Origin: Patescibacteria group bacterium
GTDB taxonomy: Bacteria; Patescibacteriota; Microgenomatia; UBA1400; PJMF01
Assembly: GCA_018813375.1 (NCBI GenBank)
Contig: JAHJBU010000073.1
Coordinates: 1 to 21,269 of the forward strand
Length of the DNA stretch: 21,269 nucleotides
Direction: 5' to 3'
Of this stretch, positions 8,110 to 14,630 are shown piece by piece; the first letter of the stretch is position 1; the number at the start of each line of letters is the position of its first letter. The notes beneath the pieces were generated by a model, which was given only the letters and a program-made list of their open reading frames with translations, did not search any database and had not been told where the DNA came from. Made by a program: the position numbers and the translations under genes.

Positions 8110-8528
8110 AATTTTTTCTTCAGATACTTTCTCACCTCTCTCAACACTTTTCTTGCGCCTGAAAAAGTCACCTTTTTAGTTGCCTCCCGGTACTCAAACC
8201 AACCATAATCAGCTACCTCTTCTTCTTGGATTTTGACATTTTTATCACTTACCCAGGCAGGATAATAAGTCACGGTTTTGTGTAAAATCTGCCCACTTTT
8301 TTTTGGATAATATTCTTCATTAAAAGTCACGTTTTCATCAACTTGATATAAAGTAATCCCGGTTTCCTCTTCAAACTCGCGCTGGGCTGTTTGTAAAGGA
8401 ATTTCGTTGTTTTTAGCATGTCCCTTAGGAAAACCCCAATGACCTTCAATATGCTGAATCAATAAAAACTCAACTTTTTCACCATCTTTATACATTGGCA
8501 CTAAGCCATAAGAAAAATCTTTTTTCAT
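8106..8528 (-). CDS. Nudix hydrolase, Ap4A-hydrolase-like
   Basis: Hydrolyses a nucleoside diphosphate linked to another moiety. The full Nudix box GX5EX7REUXEEXGU is present at residues 36-58 (G36, E42, REFEEETGI 50-58). The preceding HWGFPKGH and the LLIQH strand are typical of asymmetric diadenosine tetraphosphatases (NUDT2/YmaB-like) rather than MutT, so dinucleoside polyphosphates are the likeliest substrate. The protein is 140 residues, normal for the family, and has no signal sequence. It lies 12 bases downstream of the CarD-like gene and overlaps EndoQ by four bases. No clear ribosome-binding site precedes its ATG. A role cleaning damaged nucleotides in parallel with EndoQ is inference from context. 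Confidence 0.85.
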   Translation of the reverse strand: MKKDFSYGLVPMYKDGEKVEFLLIQHIEGHWGFPKGHAKNNEIPLQTAQREFEEETGITLYQVDENVTFNEEYYPKKSGQILHKTVTYYPAWVSDKNVKIQEEEVADYGWFEYREATKKVTFSGARKVLREVRKYLKKKL

Positions 8529-8540
8529 AAAAAGATGCGA

Positions 8541-9095
8541 TTAGTTTTCTGCATTAAGCCCAAAATCTTTGGGGCGACGTTTCCAACCAACATCAAGCGC
8601 AGAGGTAATTCTTTTCTCTGCCTCTGGTAAATCTAATCCTAATACATAAGCTACCTCTTGATGAAATCTATTCATCACCATTTTAAAAGTATTACGTTTG
8701 CTAATAGTAAAATTTCTATCCTCATCTCTTTTTTCTTCCCATAAAGTTTTTAAAACCTGAGCTAAATCATGAAGTGCATTAGTGCTGATAATCCTTTTAA
8801 CTTTAATTAAATTAAAAGGCGTACGCTCATATTCTCCTTGACGTAAAAATTTTAGTTCTTCCCTTAATTCTGTCTTAGACACTGGCAATCTAATCGTAGT
8901 CCTGTCAATATTATTTACTGGAATAAAAAGGCGTAGGGTTTCATTGCGACGATTTTTATAAACTGGCTGAAAATAAATTATGTTATTTTTTTTCCCATCT
9001 TCTAGCTCTACTTCATCTAGTTTAAAAATTTTATGAACAGTACCAAATCTGACAATTACATCACCTTTTTTTAAATCTAAGAGATCATCTGTCAT
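8541..9095 (-). CDS. CarD/CdnL-like RNA polymerase-binding regulator
   Basis: CarD/CdnL proteins bind the RNA polymerase beta subunit with a Tudor-like N-terminal domain and stabilise open complexes through a C-terminal helical domain. Here the Tudor-like part runs from DLLDLKKGDVIVRFGTVHKI to about residue 70 and contains YFQPVYKNRRNETLRLFIPV, where CdnL proteins have a strand followed by the xIPV motif. The rest, to residue 184, is helical (LAQVLKTLWEEKRD, MVMNRFHQEVAYVLGL), as in the family. The ATG at 9095 is preferred over 9113, because TAGAAT ends 8 bases upstream of it with TTAACT 17 bases further up. The 9113 start would place that promoter inside the gene. It heads the repair cluster. 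The similarity is moderate and the DNA-contacting residues diverge. Confidence 0.7.
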   Translation of the reverse strand: MTDDLLDLKKGDVIVRFGTVHKIFKLDEVELEDGKKNNIIYFQPVYKNRRNETLRLFIPVNNIDRTTIRLPVSKTELREELKFLRQGEYERTPFNLIKVKRIISTNALHDLAQVLKTLWEEKRDEDRNFTISKRNTFKMVMNRFHQEVAYVLGLDLPEAEKRITSALDVGWKRRPKDFGLNAEN

Positions 9096-9103
9096 AAGAC
9101 TGC

Positions 9104-9132
9104 ATTCTAACATAGCCTGGTAGAAGAGTTAA
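9104..9132 (-). promoter_or_regulatory. Putative promoter of the CarD-Nudix-EndoQ-UvrD cluster (leaderless type)
   Basis: On the minus strand, TTAACT (9127-9132) and TAGAAT (9104-9109) are separated by 17 bases, and the ATG at 9095 begins 8 bases after the -10. There is no room for a Shine-Dalgarno leader. Confidence 0.5.
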
Positions 9133-9183
9133 GTGCGAATCTTTTATAAATGTTTTATAAAGCTAGCGTAAATTCACTCAACA

Positions 9184-9241
9184 TGCTACAGTTAACAGCA
9201 TCTAGCGTGAAAGATTACGCTTTGTAGCACTTATTAGGAGG
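9184..9241 (+). promoter_or_regulatory. Structured 5' leader and strong ribosome-binding site of the DsbA-like gene
   Basis: TGCTACA (9184-9190) pairs perfectly with TGTAGCA (9223-9229). Nested inside, AGCGT (9204-9208) pairs with ACGCT (9217-9221). Six bases after the outer stem comes AGGAGG (9236-9241), spaced 6 bases from the ATG at 9248. CTAGCGTRAA also occurs just upstream (9163-9172), making a direct repeat with 9203-9212. Whether this is a protein operator or an RNA element is not decided by sequence. Confidence 0.45.
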
Positions 9242-9247
9242 TATTAC

Positions 9248-10039
9248 ATGTCATCTCATAAATCATATTCATTTGGAAACACTGTCCAATTTATTAGTGA
9301 TAATTTTGGAGTTATTTTTCTAGTGATATTGTTTTTTGTAGGTGGTTTTTTTGCTGGCGCACTCTGGACAGAAAATCAAGCTGTGAAAGCAGGTGGGTCT
9401 CCTACCAAAGAAGTCGCTGATGCTAATCAACAAGAGGTGGTCAAAGAAGAAAACAAACTTTCTAAAACAAATTTACAAAATTATGCCTACGCTACCAATA
9501 AAAATTTTGATAGAAATAAATTTGATAAGTGTCTAGATAATAGTCAATTTGCTGAAAAAATAAAAAATCAATCAGCTCAAGGCTCAGCCGCTGGTATTAC
9601 TGGCACTCCTGGAACAATAATCGTGGTTGATGGTCAACCAAAAGAAATAATATCTGGAGCCCTACCAATCGCTCAAATTAAAACAGTTGTAGATCGTTAT
9701 CTAACTGGAAATAGTGAGGTTGATCCTAAAGCTGCAGCCGCGCTAAAAGCAAGTGGCTTTGCACCTATATCTGAAGATGACCATCTTCAGGGCAATAAAG
9801 AAGCTAAAATTGTAATGGTTGAGTATTCTGATTTTGAATGTCCATACTGCTCTGGTTTTCACAACACCATGAATCAAGTCATAAAAGAATATGGAGATCA
9901 AATTGCATGGGTTTATCGTCATTACCCGCTTGGTTTTCATCCTAATGCTCAATTAGCAGCGCAGGCTGCAGAGTGTGTGGCTGAAGTTGGTGGCAATGAA
10001 GCTTTTTGGAGATTTGCCGATCAAGCCTTTGCCAAATAA
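9248..10039 (+). CDS. Membrane-anchored DsbA-like thiol oxidoreductase with circularly permuted fold
   Basis: An extracytoplasmic disulfide oxidoreductase or isomerase-type protein of the DsbA/thioredoxin_4 group. One N-terminal membrane anchor (about 20-40) and a charged linker come first. Residues about 70-152 then match the usual C-terminal half of such proteins: NLQNYA, FDKCLD, then the cis-proline loop GITGTPG with Pro121, then ISGALPIAQIKTVVDRYL. Residues about 175-263 match the usual N-terminal half: SEDDHLQGNKEAKIVMVEYSD, active site CPYC (198-201), YRHYPLGFHPNAQ, AAECVAE, FWRFADQAF. The protein stops where the normal order would run on into the C-terminal half. Both halves are complete and complementary, including the Cys95/Cys243 pair seen in the family. 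Translation starts from a strong AGGAGG site. A chimeric assembly is the main alternative. Confidence 0.82.
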   Translation: MSSHKSYSFGNTVQFISDNFGVIFLVILFFVGGFFAGALWTENQAVKAGGSPTKEVADANQQEVVKEENKLSKTNLQNYAYATNKNFDRNKFDKCLDNSQFAEKIKNQSAQGSAAGITGTPGTIIVVDGQPKEIISGALPIAQIKTVVDRYLTGNSEVDPKAAAALKASGFAPISEDDHLQGNKEAKIVMVEYSDFECPYCSGFHNTMNQVIKEYGDQIAWVYRHYPLGFHPNAQLAAQAAECVAEVGGNEAFWRFADQAFAK

Positions 10040-10064
10040 TAATCAAAAATAAAATATCAAAAAA

Positions 10065-10934
10065 TCATAAGACCAGGCTCTGATCTGCTAAATCAGGCTC
10101 GGCGCCAAATAGAACAAAAACATCTTGATTATATTCACTCACCCCAACTTTTTTAGCTTCACCAGCTAAAACTTTTTCTAAAGGCTTACAATGTCGACAT
10201 CCACCATCGCCCTGAGGACATTTAAAACGCTCCAGTTTGCGAGCCAGCTTAATTTTCTTGGCAATTGCAAACACTTCGTCATGAGCTTCAATTAAATCCG
10301 GCAGCTTTTGCTCCACTGGCTCATCATAAAGATCAAGATACCAATAACTGGCCTTAACAACTTTTCTTTGCTGAGTATTGTGAACTAATAAATGATAAAT
10401 GGGTAATTGCAAAGACACACTCTGATCTTCTCTTTTACTAGTTTTAAAATCGATAATATGGACTGCGTCTTCATCCTTCAAATACTCCAACCAGTCAACC
10501 TTGCCACACAAAATAATATTGTCTTCTTCGCAGAGCCAATAATGAGGGAGGTCTTCTTTTATTTTAATTGCCAGATTATTTAAAATACCTGGATTATCCA
10601 TTACTTTTCGCAACATTTTTTCGCCGCGCTCTTTATATTCTCGCTCTTGTTCATTGCTGCTAAATCCGCCTTTTTCACCCCGATGTTTACGCCAAACACT
10701 ATCAAATTTCTCAATTAAAGACTTTTTAAATCGATCTTGAGTAGGAATAACTGATAAAGACTCAAGAACCTCATGCACCGCACCTCCAAGAGTCAGAGGG
10801 GCACTAATAATTTGAATCTTTCGTCCAGTTTCTGGACTCTTGTAAACATTATTTAAATAATATGCTCGAGGACATTTAAGAAAATCACCAATAGAACTAT
10901 GAGAAACCCAAGTAGCTGTGTATTTATCAGGCAT
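10065..10934 (-). CDS. PD-(D/E)XK nuclease, RecB/AddB/Cas4-like with Fe-S cysteine motif
   Basis: A DNA exonuclease-type domain standing alone. The 289-residue protein starts with SHSSIGDFLKCPRAYYL (Cys21), followed by GGAVHEVLE (His54), then GKVDWLEY (Asp147), IIDFKTSK (Asp162, Lys164) and LQLPIY (Gln176), which are RecB-family motifs in order. A C-terminal trio, Cys239, Cys246 and Cys249, would complete a four-cysteine iron-sulfur cluster with Cys21, as in AddB and Cas4. No CRISPR array or cas genes are near, so a repair or recombination role is more likely. It is the last gene of the leftward block, 9 bases after transketolase. TAGAAT lies only 6 bases before its ATG. It is longer than Cas4 (about 200) and has no helicase domain. 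Confidence 0.85.
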   Translation of the reverse strand: MPDKYTATWVSHSSIGDFLKCPRAYYLNNVYKSPETGRKIQIISAPLTLGGAVHEVLESLSVIPTQDRFKKSLIEKFDSVWRKHRGEKGGFSSNEQEREYKERGEKMLRKVMDNPGILNNLAIKIKEDLPHYWLCEEDNIILCGKVDWLEYLKDEDAVHIIDFKTSKREDQSVSLQLPIYHLLVHNTQQRKVVKASYWYLDLYDEPVEQKLPDLIEAHDEVFAIAKKIKLARKLERFKCPQGDGGCRHCKPLEKVLAGEAKKVGVSEYNQDVFVLFGAEPDLADQSLVL

Positions 10935-10940
10935 AAAGCT

Positions 10941-10946
10941 ATTCTA
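10941..10946 (-). promoter_or_regulatory. -10-like hexamer at the nuclease start
   Basis: TAGAAT on the minus strand ends 6 bases before the ATG at 10934 and overlaps the transketolase stop codon. No Shine-Dalgarno site is present. No clear -35 was found. Confidence 0.35.
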
Positions 10947-12776
10947 AAACAAAGATCTTACTTTCTCCACAATAGATGCTGCATCTATTTTCTCTCTGGC
11001 TAATAACTCAGCTGACCGACCACTACCTGGCTGAGAATCGACAAATAAAGAATAAATAGGTGTACTTTGATTAATTAAAGCGGCCTTAACTGCCTCCCCA
11101 ATTCCTCCAAACTGATAGTGATCTTCAACCGTAATTAAGGCTTTAGTTTCTGTTGCTGCTTGCTTTAAAATTTTAAGATCTAAAGGCTTAATACTATAAA
11201 GATCAATGACTCTAATGTTAATTTTGTTTTTACGAAGCTGTCTATAGGCTTTCATGGCTTCATAAAGCGTTATTCCTGCAGCAATCACCGTTACTACATC
11301 TGTATCTGATTTATAAATAGTTTTACTACCACCAATTTCAAATTCTTCTGAATCGTCATAAATAATTGGTGTTTCCATTCTAGTAATGCGCAAATATGAT
11401 ATTCCACGATGCTCAGCCATCAAATTAACCAGCTTCTCTGTAGATACTGCGTCGCTGGGATACAAAACTACACTTTCACGAATTGACCTAAACATAGCAA
11501 TATCTTCCAGACCCATCTGTGATGGTCCATCCTGCCCAATTGATACTCCCACATGAGAACCAACAAATTTAATGTTTGCCCTTGAATACTGTGCCATGCG
11601 AATTTGATCAAAAGCACGAGTAAAAAATGCCCCAAAAGTAGAAATAAATGGAATTTTGCCCATCCTAGCCAGACCAACTGCCGTGCTAACCATATTTTGC
11701 TCAGCAATAAACATCTCAAAATAACGCTCTGGAAAAGCAGAAGAAAAAATATTAGCAAATGTAGAGTTACTCATCTCCGCATCCATGACCACTATTTGTT
11801 GGTTTTTAGCACCTAGCTTAGCAATAGCATTGCCATAAGCTTTGCGGGTTGCTAATTGTTTTTTAATTGGTTTAATTAAAAATTTATCTAAATCAATCTT
11901 AGGAATCTGAATTTTTTCTAGTTGTAAATTTTCTGGTAAAAAAATTTTCCCCTTCAAACTAATATCAACATCACCTAATTCAATCAGGGCTAGTTGTAAT
12001 TGATCTTGATTCAAAGCCTTGCCATGCCAATTTTCTTGATCTTCCAAAAATGACACACCCTTGCCCTTAATTGTCTTAGCAATAATCATGACTGGAGTAT
12101 CTTTAACTTGCTGAGCTTTTTGATAGGCCTTAGCAATCTCAGTCAAATTATGACCATCAATAACAATGGTTTCCCAGCCAAAGGCTCTGGCTTTATAAGC
12201 ATAATTACTCGCATCATGTCCTAACATGGTCTCACCTCTTTGTCCCAAGCGGTTAACATCTAAAATCCCAATTAGGTTATCTAGCTTGTAATAACTTGCT
12301 AACTGCATGGCTTCCCAAACCTGGCCCTCTGCCGTCTCACTATCACCTAATAAGACATAAGTTTTATAAGGAAGTTTATCTAAATATTTAGCATTTAAGG
12401 CCATGCCTACGCCTATAGATAGGCCTTGACCTAAAGATCCAGTTGTTGCCTCTGTATAAGGAAAACAAACACTGGGATGACCCTCTAAAGGACTATCTAA
12501 TTGACGCAGAGTTTTCAAATCTGCTTCTGATAATTTTCCTGCCACGCCGTAGAGCGCATAAAAAAGTGGTGAGGCATGACCTTTAGAAAAAATAGCGCGA
12601 TCGTTGTTGGGAAAATTAGGGTTTTCTAAATCGTATTTAAAAAATCCACCAAAATATAGAACCGTCATCAACTCTACGGCAGATAAAGATGAGGTTAGGT
12701 GACCAGAACCAGCTGCAGAAGTAGAAATTAAGCAATAATAACGAAGTAACTTAGCAATCTGTGGCAGGTTATCCAT
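10944..12776 (-). CDS. tkt: Transketolase, single-chain
   Basis: Transfers two-carbon ketol units between sugar phosphates in the non-oxidative pentose phosphate pathway, using thiamine diphosphate. The 610-residue protein contains all three domains. The diphosphate-binding domain has SGH (24-26), SKGHASP (64-70), His100 (EGHP) and the metal motif GDSE...ILDVNRLGQ (144-179). The pyrimidine domain has the catalytic Glu359 in AEQN and GQDGPSQMGLED (414-425). The C-terminal transketolase domain follows from about 470. The NRLGQ form and the total length are closer to the animal/archaeal-like type than to the roughly 660-residue E. coli TktA. Bacterial relatives are often split into two genes, but here it is one. 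It would supply ribose-5-phosphate for the PRPP synthetase encoded at 18295. TACAAT lies 7 bases before the ATG. Confidence 0.93.
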   Translation of the reverse strand: MDNLPQIAKLLRYYCLISTSAAGSGHLTSSLSAVELMTVLYFGGFFKYDLENPNFPNNDRAIFSKGHASPLFYALYGVAGKLSEADLKTLRQLDSPLEGHPSVCFPYTEATTGSLGQGLSIGVGMALNAKYLDKLPYKTYVLLGDSETAEGQVWEAMQLASYYKLDNLIGILDVNRLGQRGETMLGHDASNYAYKARAFGWETIVIDGHNLTEIAKAYQKAQQVKDTPVMIIAKTIKGKGVSFLEDQENWHGKALNQDQLQLALIELGDVDISLKGKIFLPENLQLEKIQIPKIDLDKFLIKPIKKQLATRKAYGNAIAKLGAKNQQIVVMDAEMSNSTFANIFSSAFPERYFEMFIAEQNMVSTAVGLARMGKIPFISTFGAFFTRAFDQIRMAQYSRANIKFVGSHVGVSIGQDGPSQMGLEDIAMFRSIRESVVLYPSDAVSTEKLVNLMAEHRGISYLRITRMETPIIYDDSEEFEIGGSKTIYKSDTDVVTVIAAGITLYEAMKAYRQLRKNKINIRVIDLYSIKPLDLKILKQAATETKALITVEDHYQFGGIGEAVKAALINQSTPIYSLFVDSQPGSGRSAELLAREKIDAASIVEKVRSLF

Positions 12777-12783
12777 ACTCTTA

Positions 12784-12789
12784 ATTGTA
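12784..12789 (-). promoter_or_regulatory. -10-like hexamer at the transketolase start
   Basis: TACAAT on the minus strand ends 7 bases before the ATG at 12776, in the 17-base gap after the EamA gene. No Shine-Dalgarno site or clear -35 is seen. Confidence 0.4.
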
Positions 12790-12793
12790 CTAT

Positions 12794-13675
12794 TTAAATA
12801 AACCCTAGCACTACCAAACTACTTAAAATCAATCCCACGCCCAACCATTGAGTGAGTTGGAGTTTCTCTTTTAGGAAAATTCTACTTAAAAGTAGGGTAG
12901 GCGCGGGAAAAGTAGCGCTTATGGCTGTAATTAAACTTGTGTGGGTAGTGGTACCAAAGCCCCAAACAAATGAAATGCCAGCAAAAGAAAATAATAGAGC
13001 AGAAATAATTACTAATTTCATTGTGGAGTGATCACTGACTCCAATCTTAACTTTTTTAGCCAAAATAAATATCCCAAAAATAGCAACCAACATTACCCTA
13101 AATAAAAACAGAGACATCACCCAACTTTTATCACTAATAAAATTGTCCCAAAACGGAATCCAGATTGCCAACAAGGCTACGTTCATTAAAACTAAAGGCA
13201 CGCCTTTGTTAAAATCTTTTTTGTCAAAGCCATCTTTAAGAATACCTTTTATATCTAATGAAGTTAAAATAATGCCTAAAATTATTGCCACTAAAAGAAA
13301 CAAAATACCCAAAGAGATCTGTTCATGAAAAAAGAAAGCTGAGATGGGAATCACAAAAACCGGATAAGAAGCATTGATGGGACTAATAATACTCACCTTA
13401 CCTTTTTCTAAAGCTTTATAAAATAACAAGGTAGCTAATAGATTAATAGCTGCCAACAGTAAGATTTTTGGCCATTGTTCATAGGGATAATCCTGCCACT
13501 GATTGGAAAAAGGAATATAGGCAGCAATGGAAATCAGGCTGATTAACTGCAACCAAAAAATAAAAACAATATTACCAACTTTATCAACAGATTTTTTAGC
13601 AAAAAAATCAGAAACTCCCCAACCTAACATGGCACCAACTCCTGCCAAAATAGCAATCACGAGGTAATTAGACAT
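12794..13675 (-). CDS. EamA/DMT-family transporter, ten membrane helices
   Basis: A drug/metabolite-superfamily membrane carrier. Ten hydrophobic segments can be counted along 293 residues, arranged as two EamA repeats. The first opens with AGVGAMLGWGVSDFFAKKS and includes the family's ISPINASYPVFVIPISAFFFHEQI; the second ends SATFPAPTLLLSRIFLKEKL followed by WLGVGLILSSLVVLGF. The substrate cannot be told from sequence. Members of the group move amino acids, nucleobases, sugars or metabolites, and the neighbouring transketolase and phosphoribosyltransferase might hint at a nucleotide or pentose precursor, which is speculation. It is 11 bases downstream of the phosphoribosyltransferase and 17 bases upstream of transketolase. 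TAGAAT ends 8 bases before its ATG. Confidence 0.88.
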   Translation of the reverse strand: MSNYLVIAILAGVGAMLGWGVSDFFAKKSVDKVGNIVFIFWLQLISLISIAAYIPFSNQWQDYPYEQWPKILLLAAINLLATLLFYKALEKGKVSIISPINASYPVFVIPISAFFFHEQISLGILFLLVAIILGIILTSLDIKGILKDGFDKKDFNKGVPLVLMNVALLAIWIPFWDNFISDKSWVMSLFLFRVMLVAIFGIFILAKKVKIGVSDHSTMKLVIISALLFSFAGISFVWGFGTTTHTSLITAISATFPAPTLLLSRIFLKEKLQLTQWLGVGLILSSLVVLGFI

Positions 13676-13683
13676 AAAAACTT

Positions 13684-13689
13684 ATTCTA
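13684..13689 (-). promoter_or_regulatory. -10-like hexamer at the EamA transporter start
   Basis: TAGAAT on the minus strand ends 8 bases before the ATG at 13675 and overlaps the stop of the upstream gene. No ribosome-binding site is seen. Confidence 0.35.
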
Positions 13690-14331
13690 CTCTAAATGGG
13701 AGGATTTAGCTAAAAACTCTATGACTTGCTTATCACTAGTTTGCTCAAATTCTTGATAATACAAACTAATAGCCCATAGACGAGAAACAAACTTTAAACA
13801 TACCAATTCATCTACTAACTGCTCCAACTCAACAGCCGTATCAACCGCACAAACTGGAACGGCTAAAATGATTTTTGAAGCTTGGAGTTTGTCTCTTAAC
13901 AATTTGATTGCTGCTCTGATAGTTACTCCAGTAGCGATCCCATCATCAACTAAAATCACAGTTTTATTTTTAAGATTAGGAAGAGTCCGTCCTGGACGAT
14001 ATTTGTGTTGACGCCGCCTAAGCTCCACTCGTTCCTGTTTAATCGTCTCTGCGAGAGCTGTTTTGGTAAACTCATAGCTACCTAATCTTTCTTCGTCTAA
14101 AATCAACACTCCTTCTTCAGTTAATGCTCCCAGGCCACACTCAGGGTTTCCTGGAGTACCAATTTTACGTACCAACAACACATCTAGGGGTAGATTTAAT
14201 TTTTGGGCAAGCTCAAAACCAACAGGAACTCCACCTCGAGGAAGAGCTAGAACTATAGCTAAGGTATCTTGATAAGAAGTTAGTTTATTTGCGAGTTGTC
14301 GCCCAGCTTGGGTGCGATCAACAAACCTCAT
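13687..14331 (-). CDS. Predicted phosphoribosyltransferase (COG1926 type)
   Basis: A type I phosphoribosyltransferase-fold protein. The PRPP-binding loop VILVDDGIATGVTIRA (125-140) is textbook. The N-terminal part carries ALPRGGVPVGFELA (29-42), DVLLVRKIGTPGNPECGLGAL (50-70) and the EEGVLILDE stretch, which together are typical of the COG1926 family, whose reaction is not well established. It is 214 residues, the normal length. The start ATG overlaps the stop of the elongation-factor-like gene by ATGA (14328-14331), so the two are translationally coupled. Substrate and product are unknown; nucleobase salvage is one possibility. It should not be equated with hpt, apt or upp, whose base-recognition motifs are absent. 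Confidence 0.85.
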   Translation of the reverse strand: MRFVDRTQAGRQLANKLTSYQDTLAIVLALPRGGVPVGFELAQKLNLPLDVLLVRKIGTPGNPECGLGALTEEGVLILDEERLGSYEFTKTALAETIKQERVELRRRQHKYRPGRTLPNLKNKTVILVDDGIATGVTIRAAIKLLRDKLQASKIILAVPVCAVDTAVELEQLVDELVCLKFVSRLWAISLYYQEFEQTSDKQVIEFLAKSSHLE

Positions 14332-14582
14332 ACCAAAAAAACCTCATCTCCTTCTCTGACTTTTTTCTCAACCAAAACACCAACCTCTTGACCAATTTCA
14401 GCCCGAGCCACATCCTTATGCTCATATTGAACATCTTTGATCTCTTGCTCAAAGTCAGTGGTATGACCTCGGAAACCAACAATGTCTCCGACTGATAGTG
14501 GTGCGCTAAGCAACACGGTGCCAACTTTAAGGTTAGTATAATAATGGGTAACAACACCTATTTTTTGCGGTGTGTCTGCCAT
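14328..14582 (-). CDS. Elongation-factor-like small protein (EF-Tu domain 2-like beta barrel)
   Basis: An 84-residue protein resembling stand-alone copies of the translation-factor beta-barrel domain. IGVVTHYYTNLKVGTVLL, LSVGDIVGFRGHTTDFEQEI, VQYEHKDVARAEIGQEVGV and KVREGDEVFLV follow the domain 2 strand order in EF-Tu/IF2-type GTPases, and the GHTTDFEQ run is characteristic of the small family. No GTPase domain is present, so it cannot work as an elongation factor itself; its role is unknown. The start is fixed by AAAGGAGG five bases upstream of the ATG. It overlaps the phosphoribosyltransferase start by four bases and lies 48 bases downstream of metK. Confidence 0.8.
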   Translation of the reverse strand: MADTPQKIGVVTHYYTNLKVGTVLLSAPLSVGDIVGFRGHTTDFEQEIKDVQYEHKDVARAEIGQEVGVLVEKKVREGDEVFLV

Positions 14583-14587
14583 TTCGG

Positions 14588-14620
14588 CCTCCTTTCAAGC
14601 AGTTATTTACCACAATTGTA
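14588..14620 (-). promoter_or_regulatory. Ribosome-binding site and possible -10 of the elongation-factor-like gene
   Basis: On the minus strand, AAAGGAGG (14588-14595) sits 5 bases before the ATG at 14582, one of the strongest ribosome sites in the window. TACAAT (14615-14620) lies upstream between metK and this gene and could start a separate transcript, but no good -35 is present. Confidence 0.5.
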
Positions 14621-14630
14621 GCACAATTAG

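Noticed and set aside
10065..10934. Cas4 as part of a CRISPR system
   Set aside because: The nuclease motifs fit, but no direct-repeat array or other cas gene is in the window, and the protein is longer than Cas4.
11468..11758. 96-codon minus-strand frame inside transketolase
   Set aside because: It overlaps the pyrimidine domain of transketolase in another frame, and its product is a low-information Leu/Trp-rich string typical of frame-shifted reading.
14318..14557. 79-codon minus-strand frame overlapping the elongation-factor-like gene
   Set aside because: The other frame has AAAGGAGG at correct spacing, family motifs and an ATGA coupling to the next gene; this one has none of these.
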